DNA of 64,000 nucleotides from AC-32 sp963763475 (lineage in GTDB: Bacteria; Actinomycetota; Thermoleophilia; Gaiellales; Gaiellaceae), in assembly GCA_963763475.1 (NCBI GenBank), contig CAVXOR010000004.1, positions 310,001 to 374,000 of the forward strand. The letters are read 5' to 3'. The position numbers were made by a program, and so were the translations under genes. Positions 57,021-64,000 of this stretch are shown piece by piece; the stretch's first letter is position 1, and each line of letters begins with the position of its first letter. Below the pieces are notes generated by a model. It was given only the letters and a program-made list of their open reading frames with translations. It was not told where the DNA came from and searched no databases.

Positions 57021-58883
57021 TTAGGCGGCGCGCGCGAGCTCGGGCTCGGCGAGCAGTGCCCGGAAGCGCTCGGACTCGAGCAGGTGCCGTCTCGCGCCGC
57101 CTTCGGCGAGGCCCAGCTCGGCGAAGATCGCCTCGGCATCCGGGTCGCGCGCCTCCTTGCGCCACTCGGCCTTCAGCCACTCGCGCCTCGCGACGTAGCG
57201 CTCGTCGGCCTCGAACACGTAGCGCACGTTCAGCTGCGGCGCGACCGTGCCGTTCCACTGGTTGGCCTCGAGCTTGAACGCCAGGTCGTAGTTGCCGACG
57301 CGGCGGAGGCGGTCGAGTTGCCGCCCGAGCCGGAAGGCGATCGCGCTGCCCGCGTCCCGGCCGTCGGCGCGCACGCGGAACTTCAGGTGCTTGCCGTCGC
57401 CGACCGCGGCCAGGTCGGCCAGCTCGCACCCGGCGAGCAGGAGCGTCACGTTCGGATTCCCCAGGCCGAAGGGGGCAAGTTGCGCGAGCTCCTCGCACAG
57501 CTCCAGCGTCAGGTCCGGGCCGTGCACGAGCGCGTCCACGAGCGTCGCCGGTCGCAGGTCGTCCTCGGCCAAGGCCCCGTCGCCCACCGCCGCGAACGCG
57601 TCGGCGAAGGCGGGGACGTTCTCGGGCTTGATCGAGAGGCCCGCCGCCGCCGCATGCCCGCCCCAGCGCTCGAGGTGGCCGGAGCACTGCCGCAGGCCGT
57701 CGTGCAGGTCGAAGCCGGCGATCGAGCGGCCCGAGCCCTTCCAGTCGCCGTCGGTGCCGGCGATCAGCACGACGGGCCGCGCGTAGCGCTCGACCAGCCT
57801 CGAGGCGACGATCCCGATCACGCCCTCGTGCCAGTCCGCGCCCGCGACCACGTAGGCGCGCCGGCGGCGTTGAGCCTCCGGCCACGATTCGATCTCCTCG
57901 ACCGCCTCGCGCAGGATCCGCTCCTCGACGGCCTGGCGATCGCGGTTCAGCTCCTCCAGCTGCTGGGCCAGCCGGGCCGCTTCCTCTCGCTCCTCGGTCA
58001 GCAGCAGCTCGAGCGCGGCCTCCGGCCTCCCCAGCCGACCGGCCGCGTTCAGCCTCGGCGCGAGCCGGAAGCCGATGGTGCCCGCATCGACCGCGGCCGG
58101 ATCGACTCTGGCCACGCGCATCAGTTCTCGCAGCCCCGGCTTCTGCGTCCGCGCGAGCGCGCGCAGGCCGGCGACGGCGAGGCCGCGGTTCTCGTCCAGC
58201 AGCGGGACCACGTCGGCCACCGTCGCCACCGCCACCAGGTCGAGATGACGAGCGAGCGCCTCCGAGCCGACACCGAGCAGCGCCTGCCCGAGCTTCCAGA
58301 CGACGCCGGTCCCGCAGAGCTCGCGGAACGGGTACTCGCCGCGATACGGCCCGACCACCGGGCAGTCCGGCAGCTGCTCCCCGGGGCGATGATGGTCGGT
58401 GACGACCACTTCGAGCCCGAGCTCGCGCGCGTGCGCGACCTCCTCGACCGCGGTCACGCCGCAGTCGACCGTCAGCACGAGCCCGACGCCCTCCCCGGCC
58501 AGCCGCGTGAGCGTCTCAGCGGCCACGCCGTAGCCCTCGTCGAAGCGGCTCGGCAGGTGGTACGTGACGTCGGCGCCGAGCTCGCGCAGGACGAGCAGGG
58601 CGAGGGCGGTGGCGGAGATCCCATCCGCGTCGTAGTCGCCGTGGACGCAGATCCGCGTCCCGGCCGCGACGGCTGCGCGGATCGCCTCACAGGCCTCGCG
58701 CATGTCGCCGAGCGCGAAGGGATCGTGCTCCGGCAGCTCGGCGGCCAGAAACGTGCGCGCCCGCTCCGGGTCGTCGTAGCCGCGGCGCACGAGCACCGAG
58801 GCGAGCACCTCGCTCACTCCGAGCGCTCCCGCGAGGCCCTCGACCTCGCGCCGCTCGCACTCGTTCCGCAGCTGCCACGACAT
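57021..58883 (-). CDS. recJ: Single-stranded-DNA-specific exonuclease RecJ
   Basis: 5'-3' ssDNA exonuclease in recombination and mismatch repair. 620 residues. DHH-domain motifs are CVHGDYDADGISATAL (motif I), LTVDCGVTA, VVTDHHRPGEQLP (DHH) and ATVADVVPLLDENR. The DHHA1 region has ERWGGHAAAAGLSI. The OB-fold C-terminus follows (LAAVGDGKHLKFRV). All metal-ligand motifs are intact. It is preceded 31 bp upstream by a small membrane-protein gene on the same strand. Neighbours downstream are the DEGRPRH small genes and relA. Confidence 0.95.
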   Translation of the reverse strand: MSWQLRNECERREVEGLAGALGVSEVLASVLVRRGYDDPERARTFLAAELPEHDPFALGDMREACEAIRAAVAAGTRICVHGDYDADGISATALALLVLRELGADVTYHLPSRFDEGYGVAAETLTRLAGEGVGLVLTVDCGVTAVEEVAHARELGLEVVVTDHHRPGEQLPDCPVVGPYRGEYPFRELCGTGVVWKLGQALLGVGSEALARHLDLVAVATVADVVPLLDENRGLAVAGLRALARTQKPGLRELMRVARVDPAAVDAGTIGFRLAPRLNAAGRLGRPEAALELLLTEEREEAARLAQQLEELNRDRQAVEERILREAVEEIESWPEAQRRRRAYVVAGADWHEGVIGIVASRLVERYARPVVLIAGTDGDWKGSGRSIAGFDLHDGLRQCSGHLERWGGHAAAAGLSIKPENVPAFADAFAAVGDGALAEDDLRPATLVDALVHGPDLTLELCEELAQLAPFGLGNPNVTLLLAGCELADLAAVGDGKHLKFRVRADGRDAGSAIAFRLGRQLDRLRRVGNYDLAFKLEANQWNGTVAPQLNVRYVFEADERYVARREWLKAEWRKEARDPDAEAIFAELGLAEGGARRHLLESERFRALLAEPELARAA

Positions 58884-58914
58884 GGGCAGTCCACGGTAGG
58901 GAGGCGCCCGGACG

Positions 58915-59196
58915 TTACTCGCGCGGCAGCTCGAGGCCGAGCAGCGAAAGTGCCGCGATCAGCGCGAACGCGGCCAGGGCGACGCCGGCCACGAGCCACG
59001 GCCGGCGGCTGCGCCGGAGCGACTCCCAGCCGACCTTCGCCCAGAGCACGGCCACCCCCGCGGCGGCGCCCACGCAGACCACGATCACGGGCGCCAGCAG
59101 GGCCGCGCGCGAGAGCGAGATCTCGAACGCCCAGACGACCGCCAGCACCAGCGCCGCGGTGACGAGACCGGAAACGATTGCCGCCCTCGTGCTCAC
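58915..59196 (-). CDS. Small three-helix membrane protein
   Basis: A 93-residue protein from GTG 59196 with three hydrophobic segments: IVSGLVTAALVLAVVWAF, AALLAPVIVVCVGAAAGVAVLWA and WLVAGVALAAFALIAALSLLGL, separated by short basic loops (RRSRRP). No signal peptide or motif. It is divergent from the 59232 gene and 31 bp before recJ on its own strand. Family not recognised. Confidence 0.65.
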   Translation of the reverse strand: MSTRAAIVSGLVTAALVLAVVWAFEISLSRAALLAPVIVVCVGAAAGVAVLWAKVGWESLRRSRRPWLVAGVALAAFALIAALSLLGLELPRE

Positions 59197-59231
59197 CCGA
59201 TGCAGTCTAGAGCGAGGGCTATCCTCCACCC

Positions 59232-59687
59232 GTGGACGCGGACAACTACTCGTCCGGCGACGACATCGTCGTCGAGTTCCTCCGCCTCCGCTTCAGCTTC
59301 AATGCCGCCGACTTCGCCCAGCGCGTCTGCGCGGCGGCGTTCCGGCTCGGCCTCGTGGACGAAAACGAGCTGGACTCCGACGAGACCGAGGACCTCGTCG
59401 AGCTGACTGCCGACGGCGTGATCGAGGAGCCGCGCAGTGAGCTCGGCCGCTACCTCGTGCGCCACTGGGAGCGGCTCTCACTGGTCGAGGGCGAGTCGCT
59501 TGTCTACTGGCTGCGAAAGCTCGTGTTTCGCGGCGCGTGGCTCGATCACCGCGTCAAGGACGGCCGACTCGACGTGACTTGGGACGAGGGCTCTTCGGAG
59601 TTCGCCTACCTCGAGCCCGGCGGCGAGCGCGCACTGCTCGAGCTGGCGCCCACACCTTCCTGGCACGAGCTGCAGTTCAGGCGCTAG
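59232..59687 (+). CDS. Uncharacterised soluble protein
   Basis: A 151-residue acidic protein with helical N-terminal half (DIVVEFLRLRFSFNAADFAQRV, ETEDLVELTADGVIEE) and a strand-rich C-terminus (LDVTWDEGSSEFAYLEPGGERALLEL, in parts). No cofactor or catalytic motif. Convergent with the MocR-type gene, overlapping by 11 bp. I do not recognise the family. Confidence 0.68.
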   Translation: MDADNYSSGDDIVVEFLRLRFSFNAADFAQRVCAAAFRLGLVDENELDSDETEDLVELTADGVIEEPRSELGRYLVRHWERLSLVEGESLVYWLRKLVFRGAWLDHRVKDGRLDVTWDEGSSEFAYLEPGGERALLELAPTPSWHELQFRR

Positions 59688-61107
59688 CCGCGTCGACGGC
59701 CTCGGAGAGCTTGGTCACCGCCGCCCGGATCGCCGGCTCGGGCGAGACGGCGTAGCCGAGCAGCAGCGCGGCCTCTTCGCGCGGTTGAATCGAGTGCTCG
59801 CCGAGGCCGTAGAGCCCGAGGCCCCGCGCTCGGGCCTCCGCCAGGACGCCTGCCTCGTCGGTTCCCGGCGGTAGGACCGCCAGGACGTGCAGGCCGGCGG
59901 CGATGCCGCGCACCTCGACCTCGGGGAGCAGCCGATCGAGCGCGCTCAGCAGCACGTCGCGGCGACGCCGGTAACGGAGGCGCATCCGGCGCAGATGCCG
60001 GTCGAGCTCGCCGCGCTCGAGGAAGTCCGCGAAAGCGAGCTGCTCGAGCCGTGGCGGCGCGATCACGGTGTAGAGCACCTCGTCGGCCAGGGCCCTGACG
60101 AGCCGCGGCGGCGGGATCAGCCAGCCGAGTCGGAGCGACGGAGCGAGCGTCTTGCTCGCCGAGCCGAGGTACGCGACTCGATCGGGCGCGAGGCCCTGCA
60201 GCGCGCCCACGGGCGCGCGGTCGTAGCGAAACTCGGCGTCGTAGTCGTCCTCGGCGACGATCGCGTCGCGCCGCTCGGCCCACTCGAGCAACCGTGCACG
60301 CCGAGTTGGCGAGAGCACCACGCCAGTCGGAAACTGGTGCGCCGGCGTCAGCAGCACCGCGTCCGGCCCGGCGTCGTCCAGAGCCTCGACGTCGATGCCC
60401 TCATCGTCGACCGGGATCGGGACCGTGCGCAGGCCGCTGCGGGCGACGATCTCCCTGATCACCGCATGGCCGGGATCCTCGACGCCGATCGCCGTCCGGC
60501 CCGAGCGCCTCAGGGTCGCGCAGAGCAGGCCGATCGCCTGCGCGAAGCCGCCGCAGACGAACGCGTGCTCGGCGGTCGCGGAGAGGCCCCGGACGCGGCC
60601 GAGGTACGAGACGAGCGCGGCCCGAAGCGCCGGCGAACCGCGCACGTCGCCGTAGGCGAGCTCGAGATCGGGCGCGGCCTTGAGCGCTGCGCGGTAGGAG
60701 GTGAGCCACTTCTCGCGCGGGAATGCCGAGTAGTCGGGGAGGTCCGGCCGCAGATTGTGGACCGGCTGGTGGGCTTGAGCGGTGACTGCAGGCTCGGGCG
60801 AGCCGGCGACCCGCGCGACTCGCGGGCTCGCACCGCGGCGGAGCAGGAGATAGCCCTCGGCGCCGAGCTGGGCATAGGCGCCGACGACCAAGCCGCGCGA
60901 GACGCCCAGTTGGGCCGCCAGCGAGCGTGTCGACGGCAAGGTCGTGCCCGGCTTGAGCCGACCCGAGCGCACCGCGCGGCGCAGCTGTCCCTCGAGCTGT
61001 GACGACAGCGTCTCGGACGCGCTGCGGTCGAGCTCGACGAGCAGCTCGCGTGCCTGGCTCGACTGGTCCACTGAATCGATATCGATGTGGACCTTAACAG
61101 TGGCCAA
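59677..61107 (-). CDS. MocR-type (GntR + aminotransferase) transcription regulator
   Basis: A 476-residue PLP-dependent regulator. The GntR winged helix (SSQLEGQLRRAVRSGRLKPGTTLPSTRSLAAQLGVSRGLV, in parts) is followed by a fold-type-I aminotransferase domain with VCGGFAQAIGLL, PAHQFPTGVVLSPTRR, EDDYDAEFRYDR and the PLP Lys in YLGSASKTLAPSLRLGW. TTG 61107 has a ribosome site (agagg) 5 bp upstream; GTG 61071 is an alternative. It is divergent from the beta-propeller gene. Inverted CCACTG/CAGTGG and ATCGATATCGAT lie around its start and may be its own operator. Effector is probably PLP or an amino-compound. Confidence 0.88.
   Translation of the reverse strand: MATVKVHIDIDSVDQSSQARELLVELDRSASETLSSQLEGQLRRAVRSGRLKPGTTLPSTRSLAAQLGVSRGLVVGAYAQLGAEGYLLLRRGASPRVARVAGSPEPAVTAQAHQPVHNLRPDLPDYSAFPREKWLTSYRAALKAAPDLELAYGDVRGSPALRAALVSYLGRVRGLSATAEHAFVCGGFAQAIGLLCATLRRSGRTAIGVEDPGHAVIREIVARSGLRTVPIPVDDEGIDVEALDDAGPDAVLLTPAHQFPTGVVLSPTRRARLLEWAERRDAIVAEDDYDAEFRYDRAPVGALQGLAPDRVAYLGSASKTLAPSLRLGWLIPPPRLVRALADEVLYTVIAPPRLEQLAFADFLERGELDRHLRRMRLRYRRRRDVLLSALDRLLPEVEVRGIAAGLHVLAVLPPGTDEAGVLAEARARGLGLYGLGEHSIQPREEAALLLGYAVSPEPAIRAAVTKLSEAVDAASA
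61064..61106. promoter_or_regulatory. Candidate MocR operator
   Basis: ATCGATATCGAT (61075-61086) is a perfect palindrome. It is flanked by GTCCAC (61066-61071) and GTGGAC (61087-61092), and by CCACTG/CAGTGG further out (61068-61073 and 61098-61103). The symmetry lies across the start of the MocR-type gene and 60-100 bp before the divergent gene. Confidence 0.35.
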
Positions 61108-61165
61108 TCGCGCCTCTAGCCTGCATTCGGTCAAGCGCCGGACACCGCGGATCGGAGGGGTTCTG

Positions 61166-62089
61166 ATGAGACGGATCGTGGCCTTTTGCAGCAGCATCCT
61201 CGTCGCCGGCGCAGTCGTCGTGACCGCGCTCGGGGCGGCGGGGAGCGCCCAGGTCGTCGCGCGCATCGATACGGGCGCCGGCCCCTGCTCGGAGACCGGC
61301 GGGCTCGGCAGCGTCTGGGTCGGCGTCGGCAGCGCAGGCTTGCTCGTGCGCATCGACCCCGCGACGAACACGGTCACCGGCTCGGTCGACGTGGGCTTCG
61401 GCCCGTGCGGCGTCGCGATCGGCGCCGGCAGCGTCTGGGTGGACGGCTACGGGACGAGCTCGGTGATCCGGGTCGATCCCGCGCGGATGAAGGTGACCAG
61501 GCGGATTCCGATGCGCGACCAGATCTGGGACGTCGCCTTCGGCGCCGGCGCTCTCTGGGCGACCGAGCCCAACCGGGGCAACGTCGACCGGATCAACCCG
61601 AAGACGAACAAGGTCGGCCGACGGATTCGGATCAAGGGCGGAGCTCCCGCCAACCTGCGCTACGGCGGCGGCGCCGTCTGGGTCGGTTCCCTCTCGGGCC
61701 GTCGCGTGTTCCGGATCGACGCGCGCACCAACCGGGTCACGAGCGTGCGGGTCGGCGAGAACCCACGCTCGGTAGCGGTGACGAGCACCGCAATCTGGGT
61801 CTCGAACAACGCCTCGAACACGGTCTCCAGGGTCGATCCGAAGACTCGGAAGGTCGTGGCGACGATCCGCGTCGGTCAAGGCCCCGAGAACGCCGCGGTG
61901 GCGCCGGACGGAACGGTCTTCGTCCCCAACGTCGGCGCAGACACGGTCTCGAGGATCGACCCCGCGACGAACACCGTCGTCCAGACGCTTGCCGTCGGCC
62001 CGAAGCCCTTCCCCGCGGCCAGCGCATTCGGTGACATCTGGGTTCCGAGCTCCGGCGGGACGGAGGTCTTCCGCCTGCACGTCAGCTGA
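61166..62089 (+). CDS. Secreted YncE-like beta-propeller protein
   Basis: A 307-residue exported protein: signal MRRIVAFCSSILVAGAVVVTALGAAGSA, then about seven repeated blades built on GSVWVG..., RIDPATNTVTG and VSRVDPKTRKVVATIRVG (typical YVTN/NHL-type propeller as in YncE and virginiamycin B lyase). A strong ribosome site (ggagggg) precedes ATG 61166. No catalytic residues are evident; such propellers bind ligands or DNA outside the cell. Divergent from the MocR-type gene. Confidence 0.85.
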   Translation: MRRIVAFCSSILVAGAVVVTALGAAGSAQVVARIDTGAGPCSETGGLGSVWVGVGSAGLLVRIDPATNTVTGSVDVGFGPCGVAIGAGSVWVDGYGTSSVIRVDPARMKVTRRIPMRDQIWDVAFGAGALWATEPNRGNVDRINPKTNKVGRRIRIKGGAPANLRYGGGAVWVGSLSGRRVFRIDARTNRVTSVRVGENPRSVAVTSTAIWVSNNASNTVSRVDPKTRKVVATIRVGQGPENAAVAPDGTVFVPNVGADTVSRIDPATNTVVQTLAVGPKPFPAASAFGDIWVPSSGGTEVFRLHVS

Positions 62090-62102
62090 GTTTGACTCCA
62101 GA

Positions 62103-62128
62103 CTTACGTAAGCATACACTTACGTAAG
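62103..62128. promoter_or_regulatory. Tandem palindromic operator of the ArsR gene
   Basis: Two identical perfect palindromes CTTACGTAAG at 62103-62112 and 62119-62128 (centres 16 bp apart) lie directly upstream of ATG 62131. They very probably bind the ArsR-family dimer and repress its own promoter. No separate ribosome site fits between repeat two and ATG, so binding may also hide the translation start. Confidence 0.7.
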
Positions 62129-62130
62129 TC

Positions 62131-62442
62131 ATGGCTTACAGAGACGCCATGGATGCGCTGGGCGACCCGACCCGGCGGGCGATCTTCGAGCAGTTGCGCT
62201 CGGGCCCGCGGGCGGTCGGCGAGATCGCGGACGAGCTGCCGGTCAGCCGCCCCGCCGTCTCGCAGCACCTGCGCGTGTTGAAGGAGGCGGGCCTAGTGAC
62301 CGAGCGACGCAATGGCACGCGGCGGATCTACCGGCTCGATCCGGACGGGCTGGGAGAGCTCCGCGACTACTTCGACGACTTCTGGAGCGAGGCCCTCGCC
62401 GCCTTCAAGGCGATGGCCGAGGACGAGAGGAGGACGGCATGA
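62131..62442 (+). CDS. ArsR-family transcriptional regulator
   Basis: A 103-residue winged-helix repressor: AMDALGDPTRRAIFEQLRSGPRAVGEIADELPVSRPAVSQHLRVLKEAGLV (in parts), then NGTRRIYRLDP. No Cys pair of metal sensors is present, so it is the SdpR-like group that pairs with SRPBCC proteins. It overlaps the downstream SRPBCC gene by 4 bases. Twin operator palindromes lie just upstream. Confidence 0.93.
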   Translation: MAYRDAMDALGDPTRRAIFEQLRSGPRAVGEIADELPVSRPAVSQHLRVLKEAGLVTERRNGTRRIYRLDPDGLGELRDYFDDFWSEALAAFKAMAEDERRTA

Positions 62443-62912
62443 GCACGCAGGAAGCGCAGACGGAGGCGATCAAGCGCTCCGTCACGGTGGACTGCTCGGT
62501 GGAGCACGCGTTCGCGACCTTCACCGAGCGGATCCACGAGTGGTGGCCGCTCTCGCAGCATTCGATCGACGCGGGCGAGACGGGCTCGCCGCCGCAGACG
62601 GTGATCTTCCAGGGCGAGGCCGGCGGCCAGGTCTTCGAGCGCACCAAGAACGGCGAGGACCTGAAATGGGCGGACGTGATCGCCTATGAGCCGCCGGATA
62701 GGTTGGTGCTCGCGTGGAACCCGAGTCGCGAGCAGGACCGGCCCCGCACGGAGGTCGAGGTCACCTTCACCGACGAAGGCGGCAAGACGCGCGTCGAGCT
62801 CGAGCACCGAGGCTGGGAACGCCTCGGCGACCGGGCGAACGAGGCCCGCCAGAGCTACGCCTCCGGCTGGGAAGGCGTGCTCAAGGGCTTCGCCGACACG
62901 GCGTCCGACTAG
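62439..62912 (+). CDS. SRPBCC (AHSA1-like) domain protein
   Basis: A 157-residue START-like domain: IKRSVTVDCSVEHAFATFTERIHEWWPL, TVIFQGEAGGQVFERTKNGEDLKWADVIAYEPPDRLVLAW (in parts), EVTFTDEGGKTRVELEHRGW and GWEGVLKGFADTA. The fold binds hydrophobic ligands. ArsR-SRPBCC pairs are frequent in actinobacteria, but their ligand is generally unknown. Convergent with ruvB; 3 bp gap. Confidence 0.9.
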   Translation: MSTQEAQTEAIKRSVTVDCSVEHAFATFTERIHEWWPLSQHSIDAGETGSPPQTVIFQGEAGGQVFERTKNGEDLKWADVIAYEPPDRLVLAWNPSREQDRPRTEVEVTFTDEGGKTRVELEHRGWERLGDRANEARQSYASGWEGVLKGFADTASD

Positions 62913-62915
62913 GGC

Positions 62916-63935
62916 CTAGAACAGCGCGTCGGCGTCGGCAGCGGCGCCGACGTGCTGCCGCCCGAGCTTCGTCACGACGCGGCCGCGCGGCGTTCGCTGC
63001 AGGAACCCGAGCTGGAGCAGGTAGGGCTCGTAGACGTCCTCGATCGTGTCGGGCTCCTCGCCGAGGGCGACCGCGAGCGTGGACAGGCCGACCGGACCGC
63101 CCTCGAACTTCTCGACCACGGCGCGCAGCAGCGCCCGGTCGGTGCGCTCGAGCCCGCGATCGTCGACCTCGAGCAGGTCGAGCGCCTCTCGTGCGATCTC
63201 GGTCGTGATCACACCCTGGTGCCGCACCTCCGCGACGTCGCGCACCCGGCGCAAGATCCGGTTCGCGATTCGCGGCGTGCCGCGGGAGCGGCGCGAGATC
63301 TCCTCGGCAGCCTCGCTCGCGATCTCGACGTCCAGGATCCGTGCCGAGCGGCACACGATCCTCGCGAGCTCCTCGGGCTCGTAGTGCTCGAGCCGGAAGG
63401 TCATCCCGAAGCGGTCGCGCAACGGCGTCGTCAGGAGGCCCGTGCGCGTGGTCGCGCCGATCAGGGTGAACGGCGGCAGGTCGAGCGTCAGCGTCCGCGC
63501 AGCCGGGCCCTGGCCGACGATGATGTCGAGCCGAAAGTCCTCGAGCGCCGGGTAGAGGATCTCCTCGACCGCCCGGTTGAGTCGGTGGATCTCGTCGATG
63601 AAGAGGATGTCGCGCTCGCCGAGCCCGGTGAGGATCGCGGCCACGTCGCCCTTCCGCTCGAGCGCCGGGCCGGCGGCCGAGCGCAGGCCGACGCCGAGCT
63701 CCTCGCGCACGATGAAGGCGAGGCTCGTCTTGCCGAGGCCGGGCGGCCCGATCAGCAGCAGGTGGTCGAGCGCCTCGCCGCGTGAGCGGGTCGCCTCGAG
63801 CGCGATCGCGAGCTGCTCCTTGACGCGCTCCTGGCCGACGAACTCGTCGAGCGAGCGCGGGCGCAGCGACCGCTCGAGCTCGTCCTCCTCGGGTTGGACG
63901 GCCGGCGCGAGGAACTGCGTCTCCGTCTCGGTCAC
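62916..63935 (-). CDS. ruvB: Holliday-junction DNA helicase RuvB
   Basis: Hexameric motor that branch-migrates Holliday junctions with RuvA. 339 residues. Walker A is LLIGPPGLGKTSLAF, Walker B is ILFIDEIHRLN, sensor 1 is LIGATTRTGLL and the arginine finger lies in LRDRFGMTFR. The C-terminal winged helix has GLSTLAVALGEEPDTIEDVYEPYLLQLGFLQRTPRG (in parts). GTG 63935 overlaps the ruvA stop (GTGA). In many bacteria queA-tgt follows ruvB; here they are about 59 kb away on the same strand. Confidence 0.96.
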   Translation of the reverse strand: MTETETQFLAPAVQPEEDELERSLRPRSLDEFVGQERVKEQLAIALEATRSRGEALDHLLLIGPPGLGKTSLAFIVREELGVGLRSAAGPALERKGDVAAILTGLGERDILFIDEIHRLNRAVEEILYPALEDFRLDIIVGQGPAARTLTLDLPPFTLIGATTRTGLLTTPLRDRFGMTFRLEHYEPEELARIVCRSARILDVEIASEAAEEISRRSRGTPRIANRILRRVRDVAEVRHQGVITTEIAREALDLLEVDDRGLERTDRALLRAVVEKFEGGPVGLSTLAVALGEEPDTIEDVYEPYLLQLGFLQRTPRGRVVTKLGRQHVGAAADADALF

Positions 63936-64000
63936 GCAGCCCTCAGGGCCTGGCGGACGCGCTCCTCGGGCGAAAGCTCCGGGTCGGTCGCGGCCAGCGC
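63932..64000 (-). CDS. ruvA: RuvA, C-terminal end only
   Basis: The last 22 codons of a gene entering from the right edge: LAATDPELSPEERVRQALRAA then stop. This ending matches the RuvA C-terminal RuvB-binding domain, and the stop overlaps ruvB in the standard ruvA-ruvB order. The rest lies outside the window. Confidence 0.8.
   Translation of the reverse strand, partial: ALAATDPELSPEERVRQALRAA

Noticed and set aside
1..64000. CRISPR arrays, insertion sequences or prophage genes
   Set aside because: No regularly spaced repeats, transposase, integrase or phage structural genes were found on either strand.

Overview
The window is GC-rich (about 70%), gene-dense bacterial DNA with many 1-4 base stop/start overlaps, frequent GTG starts, and no rRNA, tRNA, CRISPR array or insertion sequence that I could find. 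Gene content points to a high-GC Actinomycetota, most likely class Thermoleophilia (Gaiellales/Solirubrobacterales type). The evidence is a fused PafB-PafC WYL regulator, a decaprenyl-phosphate phosphoribosyltransferase, a bifunctional RelA/SpoT next to RecJ, and queuosine genes in a ruv-que-tgt-sec backbone. This taxonomic call is inference; no marker gene was compared.

Layout. 1-4.1 kb (minus): housekeeping run queA, GNAT, small ORF, tgt, yajC, secD (cut by the edge). 4.1-9 kb: coiled-coil protein, then a minus-strand envelope operon (response regulator, histidine kinase, DPPR synthase, LPG-synthase-type membrane protein). 9-15 kb: secreted dimethylformamidase-like protein and acyl-CoA/aldehyde metabolism. 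15-19 kb: two zinc-ribbon proteins, a small Cys-motif protein and PafBC. 19-22.7 kb: GAF histidine kinase, queG, quinone oxidoreductase. 22.7-27.3 kb: potassium module (KimA-like transporter, USP protein, KdpE-like regulator, KdpD-like kinase lacking its cytosolic sensor) with candidate operator repeats. 27.3-31.5 kb: GNAT, lipoprotein, DUF59, ThrE-type exporter, MFS pump.

31.6-37.2 kb is the most interesting region. A tightly coupled minus-strand operon runs DUF47 protein, PiT phosphate transporter, calcineurin-like phosphodiesterase, cyclic 2,3-diphosphoglycerate synthetase, 2-phosphoglycerate kinase with ATP cone, and a GlpX-like protein whose catalytic positions are altered. This looks like a bacterial pathway for cyclic 2,3-diphosphoglycerate (cDPG), a phosphate-rich solute known from hyperthermophilic methanogens, linked to phosphate import. 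The potassium module a few kb away could supply the counter-ion; that link is speculative.

37.3-43.6 kb: nuclease-like protein, hpt, NRAMP transporter with a DtxR/MntR-like palindrome, M23 peptidase, a zinc-ribbon gene with a frameshift, CcmI-like and CcmE proteins, and an endonuclease-IV-like protein. 43.6-54 kb: class III cyclase/ATPase/TPR regulator, a phosphohexomutase gene broken by two frameshifts, LysR regulator, thioesterase, GAF protein, and a small membrane protein/methyltransferase/membrane-phosphatase module. 54-59 kb (minus): relA, two tandem small paralogous proteins sharing a DEGRPRH tail, recJ. 59-64 kb: MocR-type regulator, beta-propeller protein, ArsR-SRPBCC pair with a tandem palindromic operator, ruvB and the end of ruvA.

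Two window-wide patterns stand out. Several genes begin exactly at a 4-base overlap with the upstream stop but with CTG, TTG or even RTA in place of a normal start. Three single-C/G insertions break two otherwise well-conserved genes, which may be real decay or assembly error.
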